NCBI GenBank assembly: GCA_031280965.1
Contig: JAITFZ010000013.1
Location: forward strand, 103,058-167,057
From: Oscillospiraceae bacterium
Lineage (GTDB): Bacteria; Bacillota; Clostridia; Oscillospirales; Ruminococcaceae
Direction: 5' to 3'
Length of the DNA stretch: 64,000 nt
Position numbers and translations under genes: made by a program. The notes beneath the pieces were generated by a model. That model did not search any database and was not told where the DNA came from. It saw only the letters and a program-made list of their open reading frames with translations. The stretch's first letter is position 1; the number at the start of each line of letters is the position of its first letter. This document shows positions 52,341 through 61,054 of this stretch, piece by piece.

Positions 52341-53093
52341 ATGCAGGTATTCCGCAACAAAAACCCTTACTACCGGACACTTATTTTCATATCGGCGGCA
52401 CGGATTGCGCTCTGTGTTTTGCCGATATTTGTGCTGTGTTTTTTACTGTGGCGAATAGGCTCGGAAAACTACTTGGAAACCGTAGGGTTTACTATGATGA
52501 TTTTAGGAATGGTGCTTGCGTATGCGGCGCTTTCGCGGCGCTACAGAATTCTGCTGTCCGGACACAACGGCGAGCGGGCGCTTTTTAAAATCATCAAGCA
52601 TATAAAGTGGAGCGGCGACTGCGCCGTGTTCACGAACCTGCCCGTCATATACAGAAAGAGCCGTTCTGAAATCGACATGCTGCTCATCGGAGAGCGCGGA
52701 ATTGTAATCATCGAGGTCAAGAATCATTCGGGTGCGATTATCGGAAGCGGCAACGATGATTTTTGGCTCCAGCGCAAGAAATTCCGCGAAGGATATGGCG
52801 CAGTACGTGGCGCTGAAAAGAAGATGATTAACCCGCTGATTCAGCTGCGCAGACAGCGCGGGATTATAAAATCACTGCTCCGCGAACACGGGTTTGACGT
52901 GTGGGTGGAAAATGCGCTGTTTTTCTCAAATCCGAATGTAAGGCTGAAGCTGAATCTCAGTAAGAATAACCGTGCGTTTTCGGATAAGAGCGATTTGGTG
53001 AGGTTTATTAATGATATGAAGCCGGAGAAACCGCTGACAAAGAGGGAGTGTAAGGCGATTATTGGGGCGATAAGGGAAATGAGCGCGGGTTAA
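52341..53093 (+). CDS. NERD-domain membrane protein
   Basis: The 250-aa protein has two N-terminal membrane segments (about residues 12-32 and 40-62) and a NERD (nuclease-related) domain from about residue 75. The restriction-endonuclease-like core is visible as SEIDMLLIGERGIVIIEVKN, with the acidic residue of EID, the E-x-K of IEVKNH, and NPLIQLRRQ following. This suggests a membrane-tethered nuclease or DNA-binding protein; activity is unproven. The start at 52341 follows AGGTGA. It is the last backbone-like gene before the mobile region. Confidence 0.85.
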   Translation: MQVFRNKNPYYRTLIFISAARIALCVLPIFVLCFLLWRIGSENYLETVGFTMMILGMVLAYAALSRRYRILLSGHNGERALFKIIKHIKWSGDCAVFTNLPVIYRKSRSEIDMLLIGERGIVIIEVKNHSGAIIGSGNDDFWLQRKKFREGYGAVRGAEKKMINPLIQLRRQRGIIKSLLREHGFDVWVENALFFSNPNVRLKLNLSKNNRAFSDKSDLVRFINDMKPEKPLTKRECKAIIGAIREMSAG

Positions 53094-53102
53094 CCCTCTA
53101 CC

Positions 53103-53123
53103 GCACGGCAACGCCCGCCGTGC
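53103..53123. terminator. GC-rich hairpin at the edge of the mobile region
   Basis: GCACGGC (53103-53109) and GCCGTGC (53117-53123) form a 7-bp stem with a 7-nt loop, nine bases after the NERD stop. No T-tract follows, so termination is uncertain. It marks the last recognisable backbone feature. Confidence 0.4.
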
Positions 53124-53229
53124 AAAACGAACAAAGAAACCCGAAAAAGTCAAGCGCAAGATGCAATTTAACGGTATAGACTCTGATAAAAGGTTTGTGC
53201 CGTTTTTATTCGGTATTGGGTTTTTGTCC

Positions 53230-53400
53230 TTACGAAATACCCTCATCTTGATATATTTCTCTTAAATCCCACCCCATCTCATTTACATGCTTGGTAAGCA
53301 TGAGTTTTTGATTCTCAATTGAAGTTGACTCGCCCGAACGTGCATCCTCTTTACTCAAACGGGCGTAAATGCCGACTTTGTAATCCTTTTGTTTTATCAT
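53230..53400 (-). pseudogene. Truncated large serine recombinase (N-terminal fragment)
   Basis: The 56-aa product (YKVGIYARLSKEDARSGEST, then IENQKLML...YQDEGIS) is the start of the resolvase catalytic domain of a TnpX/TndX-type large serine recombinase, including the active-site serine in ARLSKED. It stops where the family continues with GTN-x-DRP, so more than 400 residues are missing. The ribosome binding site GGAGGAG is still in place before ATG 53400. The remainder was lost by deletion or an insertion junction in the following 100 bases. Confidence 0.82.
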
Positions 53401-53545
53401 AAATCTCCTCCGATTGCAAGACATGCCTTACCGTCAAATACTCTAATGCGTTCTTTAGGTCAATCTCACCTGTGAATACGCTCGTGACACGATACAATGT
53501 TTTTCCTGTTTCAATTTCTTCGTATGTTTCAATTGTATCAGACAT
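53351..53545 (-). CDS. TnpW-like small transposon protein
   Basis: The 64-aa product, beginning MSDTIETYEEIETGKTLYRV and containing FTGEIDLKNALEYLTVRHVL, resembles the small TnpW-type proteins encoded just before large serine recombinases in Tn4451/Tn5397-like clostridial elements. Its function is not known. The ATG at 53545 follows GGGGTGA. The 3' part overlaps the recombinase start by about 50 bases, so the C-terminus (after VLQSEE) may not be native. Confidence 0.6.
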   Translation of the reverse strand: MSDTIETYEEIETGKTLYRVTSVFTGEIDLKNALEYLTVRHVLQSEEIYDKTKGLQSRHLRPFE

Positions 53546-53874
53546 CTTCTTCACCCCGTACAATTTTATAGATTTTAATTTTGTCCTATGCTATTAAAGA
53601 ACAATAATCACAATAAACGAAGCTTTCCGCACATACATCGAATTGAGAGCAGTAAGTTGTTTGTTTAACCGCCCCTATATCCGCCTTTATGTGTAAACCC
53701 TGTTAAGCGCAAAGCTCACAATAGCATGAATATTCGCCCTAAGCGACTGCTCCGGCCATGTTGCATAGATTTCGCTTGACGCTACGTTTGTCATGTATAT
53801 AAATCACCAAACTTACTAAAGCACCTACCTGTTTGAGCTAATTATAACTCATTTTCTTGTAACGTGCAAGGTTT
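53546..53874. other. Gap without a confident gene
   Basis: This 329-bp stretch is low in coding signal. The only candidate is a 35-codon minus-strand ORF at 53687-53794 (MTNVASSEIYATWPEQSLRA then NIHAIVSFALNRVYT) with GGTGAT about nine bases upstream. It could be a small protein or the remnant of a larger one. A short T-rich segment precedes the DUF3847-like gene end. Confidence 0.35.
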
Positions 53875-54102
53875 TTATGATAATTTGTCTCTTACTCCCC
53901 GCAACACTTTTTCAAATTCCCCCGAATTCATGCCCTCACATTTTAGATATTTTTCCGCGAGTGCGCCATTTTTAATAAGACGGCGGGTTCTCTCTTTGCG
54001 TTGGCGTTGTTTGTCTTTTGACGAGGTTGTTTGTTCTTGCGCCTTAATTTCTGCCATTTTTCCGCGTGTCATTAGCATAGATTCTTGTTTGATGTAGCTC
54101 AT
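53875..54102 (-). CDS. Small basic protein, DUF3847-like
   Basis: The 75-aa highly charged protein (MTRGKMAEIKAQEQ, KDKQRQRKERTRRLIKNGAL) resembles DUF3847 proteins encoded beside MobA/MobL relaxase genes in clostridial mobilizable elements. The conserved feature is the R-x-R-T-R-x-L-I-x-x-G-A run, also seen in MobC-like accessory proteins, so a role in relaxosome assembly is plausible but not shown. It is divergent from the relaxase with the oriT-like palindrome between them. GGGGGTG precedes ATG 54102. Confidence 0.65.
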   Translation of the reverse strand: MSYIKQESMLMTRGKMAEIKAQEQTTSSKDKQRQRKERTRRLIKNGALAEKYLKCEGMNSGEFEKVLRGVRDKLS

Positions 54103-54166
54103 AGTTTCACCCCCTGCGTTTCAGTGTATGCGCAAGGGGTTGTTTTTTTGCCGCTAATGCGTCAAA

Positions 54167-54243
54167 TGGTTTGCGAGTGTACCCGTCCAAATTCAAGCGT
54201 CGCATTGCTCCTTTTGAATTTGCCCGACTACACTCACAAACCA
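54167..54243. promoter_or_regulatory. Candidate origin of transfer (77-bp inverted repeat)
   Basis: Arms TGGTTTG-c-GAGTGTA (54167-54181) and CAAATTCAA (54188-54196) are mirrored by TTGAATTTG (54214-54222) and TACACTC-a-CAAACCA (54229-54243). Of 32 positions per arm 23 pair, with symmetrical unpaired segments CCCGTC and CCCGAC and a 17-nt loop. It lies 83 bases before the relaxase gene. A second short palindrome, ATCGCATTCGCGAT (54263-54276), follows. Confidence 0.6.
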
Positions 54244-54325
54244 CATAATGGCGCACTTATACATCGCATTCGCGATGTGTGCTTTTGCCAAGCCGTCAGC
54301 GCATATCATTTAACGGGGTGAGCAT

Positions 54326-55504
54326 GTGGCAATTTATCATTTGCATGTTGGAATTGTTAGTCGCAGGGCGGGGCGATCATCGGTTACCGCCGCCGCTTAT
54401 CGTGCAGGCGAAAAACTAAAAAATGATTATGACGGCGCAACTCATGATTATATTAATCGAAATTCAATCAGCACGGCGGCATATCGTGCAGGGGCAAAGT
54501 TAAACGAATTTGATTTTACTAATAAAAAAGGCGTTGTTCATTCGGAGATTATGTTGCCCGAAAATGCGCCGAGGGAATATTTTAACCGCTCTACGCTTTG
54601 GAATGTCGTTGAAAAATCTGAAAAACGCTGGGACGCGCAGACCGCGCGGGACATTGATGTAGCGTTACCGATTGAGTTTAAACGCCAAGAACAGATTGAA
54701 GTTATGCGTGAATACATTCAAGAAAACTTCGTTGACAGGGGCATGTGCGCCGATTTTTCCATTCATGATAAATTAGACGGCAATCCCCACGCGCATATTT
54801 TATTGACAACCCGCGAAGTTAGTGAAAAGGGTTTTAACGGTAAAAATCGGGAATGGAATAAGACCCAATGTTTAAAGCAATGGCGCGGGAATTGGGCTGA
54901 TATTTGCAATGCGAAATTAAGGGCAAAAGGGATTGGTGAGCGTATCGACCACCGAACGCTAAAGGCACAGGGCATTGACCGCGAACCGACTATTCACATG
55001 GGCGCAGAGGCTACGGCTTTGGAGTGCAAGGGGATTTTTACCGAGCGCGGCAACAAAAACCGCGATATTATCGCACGAAATACGGCTAAGCATATGTATA
55101 AATTAAAACAAGAATGTTTAATTCTCGATAATGAAATTTCCGCACTACAAAAACAAATCGCCGAAGCACGTCAGGAAGAATTAGCGTTAAGATTTGAGGC
55201 AGAGCAAATTCATGAACGTGTCGAAGAAATCAAAAACATGAAAGGTCGGCAGTATGAGCAAGCAACGAATTATTTTAAACGCACGTATAACATAACCCCT
55301 CAGCAAGCGGCTGTGAAAATTGAAAAACTTGGACGCACAGCCCAAAGCAAGCGGAATTTGCAAGAAAAGTTGCAAAATAAAATCAATGTGTCTGTTGAGG
55401 AGAAAAAAGACTCATTAAAAGTACAGTCGGTACGTGAGAATATCTTGCTTATTCAACACACAAGGGAAAGAACGCAGGAATATGAAAGAATTAGATATAG
55501 ATAG
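54326..55504 (+). CDS. mobA: MobA/MobL family relaxase (MOBQ)
   Basis: The 392-aa relaxase nicks at oriT to start mobilisation. The N-terminal catalytic region (MAIYHLHVGIVSRRAGRSSV) has the metal-binding HUH-type histidines 155 and 157 in DGNPHAHILLTTRE; the C-terminal 130 residues are coiled-coil. Residues 21-31 (TAAAYRAGEKL) recur at 50-59 (TAAYRAGAKL), a 28-residue internal duplication also visible in the DNA. The enzyme is short and lacks a helicase or primase domain. The start is GTG with GGGGTGA upstream. It would need a conjugative helper for transfer. Confidence 0.9.
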   Translation: MAIYHLHVGIVSRRAGRSSVTAAAYRAGEKLKNDYDGATHDYINRNSISTAAYRAGAKLNEFDFTNKKGVVHSEIMLPENAPREYFNRSTLWNVVEKSEKRWDAQTARDIDVALPIEFKRQEQIEVMREYIQENFVDRGMCADFSIHDKLDGNPHAHILLTTREVSEKGFNGKNREWNKTQCLKQWRGNWADICNAKLRAKGIGERIDHRTLKAQGIDREPTIHMGAEATALECKGIFTERGNKNRDIIARNTAKHMYKLKQECLILDNEISALQKQIAEARQEELALRFEAEQIHERVEEIKNMKGRQYEQATNYFKRTYNITPQQAAVKIEKLGRTAQSKRNLQEKLQNKINVSVEEKKDSLKVQSVRENILLIQHTRERTQEYERIRYR

Positions 55505-55520
55505 GACTTCCACTATATAA

Positions 55521-56150
<630 letters not shown>

Positions 56151-56162
56151 ACCGTCTAATAA

Positions 56163-56337
56163 AGTACACGTTTTTAGACAGCTTTTATTAATAACATTAT
56201 AGCATTAGATAAGTCGAAAAGTCAAGGGTTTTGACGAGATTTAACATAAATTTAACATTCGCGTAATATTTCCGACATATTTTATATTGATTTTTGGGCA
56301 GATTTAACAAAGCCCAACTTTTCTAAAAACGTGTACT
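56163..56337. repeat. 16-bp inverted repeat pair bounding a 175-bp segment
   Basis: AGTACACGTTTTTAGA (56163-56178) is repeated in inverted orientation at 56322-56337. The interior is AT-rich, non-coding and contains three copies of ATTTAACA in direct orientation (56239-56310). It may be a miniature transposable element, a resolution site for the adjacent resolvase, or paired operators. Confidence 0.6.
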
Positions 56338-56419
56338 ATTTTGGAATGGTTTCACCGAGATTTTGTTTATATCTGCGGCTATGCGTAGGCGTGGATATGA
56401 GCAAAGGGAGGTGAGAGAG

Positions 56420-56566
56420 ATGATTAAATCAATTTTAAATTCAATTAAAGCGAAACGCGTTGCATTTGACAACCCATTAAAGTATGAAGAATTTCATAAA
56501 ACCGAAAGGACGAATAGAAACGTTAATGAAATTCCGAAAACCCTTAATGAGGTAAAGAGAGGGTAA
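56420..56566 (+). CDS. Small hypothetical protein, 48 aa
   Basis: The ATG at 56420 is preceded by GGGAGGTGAGAGAG, a strong ribosome binding site, so translation is likely. The peptide begins MIKSILNSIKAKRVAFDNPL and continues KYEEFHKTERTNRNVNEIPK; it is basic and helix-prone and has no signal peptide. No family is recognised. It sits between the resolvase and the TPR gene in the mobile region. Confidence 0.55.
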   Translation: MIKSILNSIKAKRVAFDNPLKYEEFHKTERTNRNVNEIPKTLNEVKRG

Positions 56567-56574
56567 GATAAAAA

Positions 56575-56618
56575 ACGTTTCAAGTCTTATTTTAGTATGA
56601 TAATAGGACTTGAAACGT
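56575..56618. promoter_or_regulatory. 12-bp inverted repeat upstream of the TPR gene
   Basis: ACGTTTCAAGTC (56575-56586) and GACTTGAAACGT (56607-56618) form perfect arms with a 20-nt AT-rich centre, ending 9 bases before the AGGGGAG ribosome binding site region. It may act as a terminator for the 48-aa gene, or as an operator or RNA leader for the TPR gene. Confidence 0.55.
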
Positions 56619-56637
56619 CCTAAAAAGGGGAGCATAC

Positions 56638-57207
56638 ATGAAAGATACTTTGGAACAAGGTAAATTGTTTTATAGCCAAGAGAAATATAAAAAAGCGATA
56701 AAATGCTTTGCTAAAGTGATAAAACATGAATCGGACACTTGGCGCGTTTTCCAAGCTTATGATTTATCTGGAGAGAGTTATTGTAATCTTGCAATGTATG
56801 ATAAGGCAATTGAGTATTGCTCACAAGCAATAGAGATATTTTTAGAACTCAAGAAAACCCCTAATTATAATGAATATAAGAGCATTATTAATAAGGAAGT
56901 GGCTAATACATATGCTACTCGTGGTCATATTTATAGTTGTACTGCAGGAAAAACTGAAGTAGATAAACAAATTAAATCAAAAGAGAATTATGAGGAAGCG
57001 GTGACACTTGACCCCTCTCGCAAAAAATATCAAGAAAATCTTGATATAACAAATAAGAATATCGAAATAGCAAAAAGAAATCTTGAAATACAAAAGAGCG
57101 GAGAACAACCTCGTTGCGACCTTTGTGGTATACAGATGAAAAAAGAAACTTTGCCAGGTCTTAGTTCTTGGTGGTGGGCTTGCCCTAAACATGGCGTAGA
57201 AGATTAA
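56638..57207 (+). CDS. TPR protein with C-terminal zinc-binding motif
   Basis: The 189-aa protein has at least two tetratricopeptide repeats in residues 1-70 (EQGKLFYSQEKYKKAIKCFA and NLAMYDKAIEYCSQAIEIFL), a helical middle part and a C-terminal metal-binding segment with CDLCGIQM and WWACPKHG (C-x2-C...C-x2-H). TPR modules mediate protein contacts; a zinc tail suggests nucleic acid or protein binding. It is markedly AT-rich, unlike the chromosomal genes. AGGGGAG precedes the ATG. No close functional assignment is possible; regulator or defence-accessory roles are speculative. Confidence 0.75.
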   Translation: MKDTLEQGKLFYSQEKYKKAIKCFAKVIKHESDTWRVFQAYDLSGESYCNLAMYDKAIEYCSQAIEIFLELKKTPNYNEYKSIINKEVANTYATRGHIYSCTAGKTEVDKQIKSKENYEEAVTLDPSRKKYQENLDITNKNIEIAKRNLEIQKSGEQPRCDLCGIQMKKETLPGLSSWWWACPKHGVED

Positions 57208-57241
57208 TATGTCGCTTGATTTAAAAAAAGGAAGCGTTACC

Positions 57242-57352
57242 ATGAACCACACTCATGCCCCCGAAATACTTGAATTTGTTGGTTATAACGGGAAGAAAGC
57301 TACCTTTGAGATTTTGTATAAAGGTGCGTTTATCTGCACTTCAATTGTATAA
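57242..57352 (+). CDS. Small hypothetical ORF, 36 aa
   Basis: ATG 57242 follows AAAAGGA at about nine-base spacing and opens a 36-codon ORF (MNHTHAPEILEFVGYNGKKA then TFEILYKGAFICTSIV). It is in a different frame from the next gene. An earlier in-frame ATG at 57209 has no ribosome binding site. No family is recognised. Confidence 0.35.
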   Translation: MNHTHAPEILEFVGYNGKKATFEILYKGAFICTSIV

Positions 57353-57395
57353 TATAATTAACCACGCTTTTGACAATCAGAAAACGAGGTTCCCA

Positions 57396-57689
57396 ATGCT
57401 ACACATAACTGCAAGCAATTGGCGAAACGGCAGAAACATACCCGCTTTTATCCGCATAGAATTTAATAAAAAAGGTACAAGTGTTACTTGCATGGCGGTC
57501 AAGTGGGGCGGGTACTTCAAAAAATTATATACTGATGTTGAAAAAGAGAAAATTAATGAATGTAAGGTTGCAAACAGCGAATTTCTTAGCGGAATGATAT
57601 TTGGTATGCTCGATAATATTTTTGAAAGAGAATATGCTCACATGATAATCGACGATATAACTAAGCTTTTCAAACCATATGACAAGTAA
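57396..57689 (+). CDS. Hypothetical protein, 97 aa
   Basis: The 97-aa product begins MLHITASNWRNGRNIPAFIR and ends in IDDITKLFKPYDK; it has a mixed alpha/beta pattern with no membrane segment or recognisable motif. ATG 57396 has GAGG six bases upstream. Upstream in-frame ATG 57255 would overlap the small ORF and gives an unlikely basic N-terminus. It is AT-rich and the last gene before the recombinase trio, with a bidirectional hairpin after it. Confidence 0.5.
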   Translation: MLHITASNWRNGRNIPAFIRIEFNKKGTSVTCMAVKWGGYFKKLYTDVEKEKINECKVANSEFLSGMIFGMLDNIFEREYAHMIIDDITKLFKPYDK

Positions 57690-57716
57690 AACATTATGCT
57701 TAGCACCTCCAATAAA

Positions 57717-57752
57717 AAAGCCATATACCGCGATTTCGCGGCATATAGCTTT
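57717..57752. terminator. Bidirectional terminator after the recombinase trio
   Basis: AAAGC, ATAT and CCGCG on the left pair with CGCGG, ATAT and GCTTT on the right with two single mismatches and an ATTT loop. An A-run precedes the stem, giving a T-tract on the minus strand. Confidence 0.7.
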
Positions 57753-57770
57753 GCATAATAAGATTAAATT

Positions 57771-58784
57771 TTAACCAAGATTTTTTAACCAACACAGTAA
57801 ATCATTGTTCTTTTGCCAGACGGGAACTTCGCTTTGGATTTCCGGTTGGTTAGCGTTCACCAAAGCCTTACGTTTCATATGAGTATCTGCTCTGGCATAG
57901 ACTTCAGTTGTTTTGATTTCGCTATGTCCCAAAACGTCACGGATATAAACAATATTTACTCCCGATTGCAACAGGTGCATAGCTTTACTGTGCCGTAAGG
58001 TGTGTGGTGTTACTTTCAGTGGAACAACTTTAGGATTTGCACGTCTTGCCATTTCGGTATATTTGTCAAGCACAAACGAAATTCCTGAACGAGTGAGTTT
58101 TTCGCATTTTTTGTTGTAAAACAATGGTGCGGAATCAAGATAATTCGATGCTCTGAAATGTTCTGAATACTTCAGCAATAACTCTGCTGTTCTTGACATT
58201 AGCGGGACTATTCTTGTTTTACTGCCTTTTCCAGTAAGTCTGACGGTTGCAGGTTCGTCTAATCGTAAATCGGAAATAGTCAAATCTGCGATTTCTTGAA
58301 CTCTTGCACCGGAATCATACATTAGCGTTAGGAGAACTAAATCCCTAAAACCTCCGCGTGTACTTTGGTTTGGTTGCGATAGAATTGCTTGAACTCCCTC
58401 AAGAGTTAGATAGTCAAAAGCTTTTTTAGGTTTTCTCTTTGTCGGGATAGAAATAATTCGCTGAAACAGTTCAATAGATTCGGGACACTCATACTGAAGA
58501 TACTTGAAAAAAGCATGAATAGCAGACAAACGCTGATTCCTTGTGGAAATACTGCAATTCCGCTCAGTTTCTAACCACATTAAAAAATCTTCAACAACAT
58601 CACGAGTTAAGTCTTTAAGCAATAATCGTTCAGATGGTATGCCTTTTTGGTCTTTGCAATACCTAATTAAAATCATAAACGTGTCCCTGTATGATTTAAT
58701 TGTATTTGCGCTAACGCCAAGTTGTCCCGGTAAATATCTGCTCAAATAATTTGTTAAATGGTAGGCAAAATCAGTCGGTTTCAC
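57771..58784 (-). CDS. Tyrosine recombinase, third of trio
   Basis: The 337-aa integrase/XerD-like recombinase has an N-terminal SAM-like core-binding domain (about 1-110) and the catalytic domain with Arg in DSGARVQEIADL, HTLRHSKAMHLL and LGHSEIKTTEVYAR, giving the R-H-R-H-Y set. It starts with GTG (GGAGGTG upstream) 14 bases inside the end of the second recombinase gene. The fixed gene order and overlaps suggest that the three proteins act together. Confidence 0.92.
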   Translation of the reverse strand: MKPTDFAYHLTNYLSRYLPGQLGVSANTIKSYRDTFMILIRYCKDQKGIPSERLLLKDLTRDVVEDFLMWLETERNCSISTRNQRLSAIHAFFKYLQYECPESIELFQRIISIPTKRKPKKAFDYLTLEGVQAILSQPNQSTRGGFRDLVLLTLMYDSGARVQEIADLTISDLRLDEPATVRLTGKGSKTRIVPLMSRTAELLLKYSEHFRASNYLDSAPLFYNKKCEKLTRSGISFVLDKYTEMARRANPKVVPLKVTPHTLRHSKAMHLLQSGVNIVYIRDVLGHSEIKTTEVYARADTHMKRKALVNANQPEIQSEVPVWQKNNDLLCWLKNLG

Positions 58785-59760
58785 AAAATTTCACCTCCGG
58801 TATCACAAAGTCGCTGTAGGATTCTGACATTCGCACTAAATCAGGGTGAACTTCTGATGTCAAGCGCAAATATTTTTCTGTGATTTTCAAGTCCTCGTGA
58901 CCAAGATACGTTGACAAAGCCGGCAACGCGGCGTACACATCAACATCATCGTCAATCCACTTTTGCAACGAGTGAACAGCAAATGTGTGTCTGAAATCAT
59001 GAAGTCGCGGACCGCCTTTACCTCGACCACTATGCGGTATCCCCGCATCCCATAACACTTTCCTGAAGTAATCATAAGCACTTTCAGATGTCACGGGCGA
59101 TGATGAAAACCTTGTGGGAAAAATATACGGATTGTTCGGTTGATGTGCTTTAATCGTTGGCAGATAATCGTCGATTACTTTACACAAAGAATCAGTAATT
59201 GGCACGAGCCTGTCCCTGCCGAATTTACCATCGCGAACAGTTAAAACACCGGTTTTCAAATTCACATCATTGTATTTCAAATTCAAAGCCTCAGAAATTC
59301 GCAATCCACAACAATAAAGCACACGAAACAATACCGAATACATTTGATTGCTAATCGGATGCGCACGATGCGAGGGGCGTTTGTCCGCAGTACGCAAAAA
59401 GTCTTTAATTTGCTCATGGGTGAAAATATACGGAACATATGAAGCGGGGGTAGGGCTGTTCCGTTTTAACGGCAAAACATGAGCTTTTATACCGCGCAAT
59501 GCAAGAAATTCGGCAAGTTCATTAAAAAATCGGATTTTTGATTGTCGGGTCTGTGGACTTTCGTTTGGGCGTTGTTGCGACCAAATTTCAGCGATTTCTT
59601 TCGACAAGCAAACATCATCATTTGCTTGTTCACTACACAAATCATCGAGTTGTCGCAACCGATACAGATTACTTTCGTATTTGTAGCCTAATGCGTGTTT
59701 CATAGCGACAAATTCCCGAAAATAGTCAGCAAGCGGGCTTGAAAATTCGGTTACAGTCAT
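58771..59760 (-). CDS. Tyrosine recombinase, second of trio
   Basis: The 329-aa recombinase has catalytic motifs CCGLRISEALNL, HDFRHTFAVHSLQKW and YLGHEDLKITEKYLRL, with the R-H-R-H-Y residues present. Compared with XerC/D it carries a longer segment between the second Arg and the H-box (WIDDDVDVYAALPALST), a feature of this subgroup. ATG 59760 overlaps the stop of the first recombinase (ATGA) and is preceded by GGAGGTG. Confidence 0.92.
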   Translation of the reverse strand: MTVTEFSSPLADYFREFVAMKHALGYKYESNLYRLRQLDDLCSEQANDDVCLSKEIAEIWSQQRPNESPQTRQSKIRFFNELAEFLALRGIKAHVLPLKRNSPTPASYVPYIFTHEQIKDFLRTADKRPSHRAHPISNQMYSVLFRVLYCCGLRISEALNLKYNDVNLKTGVLTVRDGKFGRDRLVPITDSLCKVIDDYLPTIKAHQPNNPYIFPTRFSSSPVTSESAYDYFRKVLWDAGIPHSGRGKGGPRLHDFRHTFAVHSLQKWIDDDVDVYAALPALSTYLGHEDLKITEKYLRLTSEVHPDLVRMSESYSDFVIPEVKFCETD

Positions 59761-60989
59761 TGGTTTGCACCTCCAATCGTTATTGGTAAAGGCACTTCCA
59801 ACGCACATTTTCTTAATCCCACAATATCAATGTTCGTATAAATTCGTGTTGTCTTTGTATTTTGATGCCCTAAAATCTCGGATATTACAGGAAGAGGCGT
59901 TTCGTCTGCTAACATAGATGAAGCCAAGCTAAATCTAAGTGCGTGTAGTCCTGACTTTCGTGGTTCTTCAGTTGGCAGTTTTGCGAGAGTGCGATATTTC
60001 CTCATAATCGGGTATAGTGCCTCCGAGGTTAGGTTTGTGTACGGTGCCCAGTGTTTCAAGAAAATAAAACTCAAATCACTTTGGGGTCTTCCGTTTTTAA
60101 GATAATCAATAATGCTCTCGCCTACATCGTTTAATAATGGCAATGTTTGAGGGTTTCCGGTTTTTTCTTGTCCAAAACAAATGATGTTCTTATCCCAATC
60201 AAGATTTTCAAATTTGAGTGCGGCAATATCACCACTTCGTATTCCGAGGCAAGCAGCCAATTTAAGAATTGCGTAATCACGCTTGCCAACAGGATTTGCT
60301 CTATCAACCATAGACAGCATTTTTTCTATTTCGCCTTTGGTATAAACTGATGGAATTTTTGCAGGAGGTGTATATCGTGCTTTAGGCACAAACACAGACA
60401 AGTTATGAACAGTATACTCGTTTTCATAAGCAAACTTTAGAAAATCCCTTATTCGCGACAACCACGAATTTCTTGTTGTTGCAACATACTCTTTCATTGT
60501 TGCAGCAAAATTACAAATGATTGTTGGCGTTATACCATCTAATCTCGTAACTTTACAATCACAAAGATACTCTGTGAATTTTCGCAAAGTGTACTCAGCA
60601 TCTTCCGCAGAACAAGGCTTTACATTTTTACTGTAATTCGCAATGTATGCTTCAGTGACAGCCTTGTACTGTTCCGGCAATGATTTCTTTTCTTGTTTTC
60701 GGTATGTCGAAATCGGAAGATTTTGTCGGTATTCATCAAGGCTTTTCAAAGCCTTATAAACATGGTTTTGTCGATTAGTAAAAGGAGGTTCTACTTTTGA
60801 AAAATCTATCCCGTAATGAAGTTTCGCAAAACGCAGTCCGTACTCAAAGCTATATTCGTTTACTCCTTCCAGCTTTGAAAAGCGTATCAGTTGGTTCCAA
60901 GTATACCGATAAGTCAATATGGTTGATTCGGCGTACTTCTTGTTGTGCAGATACACTTCCATCATATCCGCAAGGTGAGATATTGTCAT
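59757..60989 (-). CDS. Tyrosine recombinase, first of trio
   Basis: The 410-aa recombinase has a longer N-terminal part (about 190 residues with two SAM-like segments) and a catalytic domain with CLGIRSGDIAAL, HALRFSLASSML (Phe instead of the usual His after Arg) and ILGHQNTKTTRIYTNID. ATG 60989 follows GGAAGTG; an upstream in-frame TTG at 61019 is not needed. It is the largest of the three, as in described RIT elements. Expression is from the strong promoter at 61055-61083. Confidence 0.9.
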   Translation of the reverse strand: MTISHLADMMEVYLHNKKYAESTILTYRYTWNQLIRFSKLEGVNEYSFEYGLRFAKLHYGIDFSKVEPPFTNRQNHVYKALKSLDEYRQNLPISTYRKQEKKSLPEQYKAVTEAYIANYSKNVKPCSAEDAEYTLRKFTEYLCDCKVTRLDGITPTIICNFAATMKEYVATTRNSWLSRIRDFLKFAYENEYTVHNLSVFVPKARYTPPAKIPSVYTKGEIEKMLSMVDRANPVGKRDYAILKLAACLGIRSGDIAALKFENLDWDKNIICFGQEKTGNPQTLPLLNDVGESIIDYLKNGRPQSDLSFIFLKHWAPYTNLTSEALYPIMRKYRTLAKLPTEEPRKSGLHALRFSLASSMLADETPLPVISEILGHQNTKTTRIYTNIDIVGLRKCALEVPLPITIGGANQ

Positions 60990-61054
60990 TGGATAACACT
61001 TCCTTCCCTCGTTATACAATGATTATGACCAGTAAAATACCACCTTATACAACC

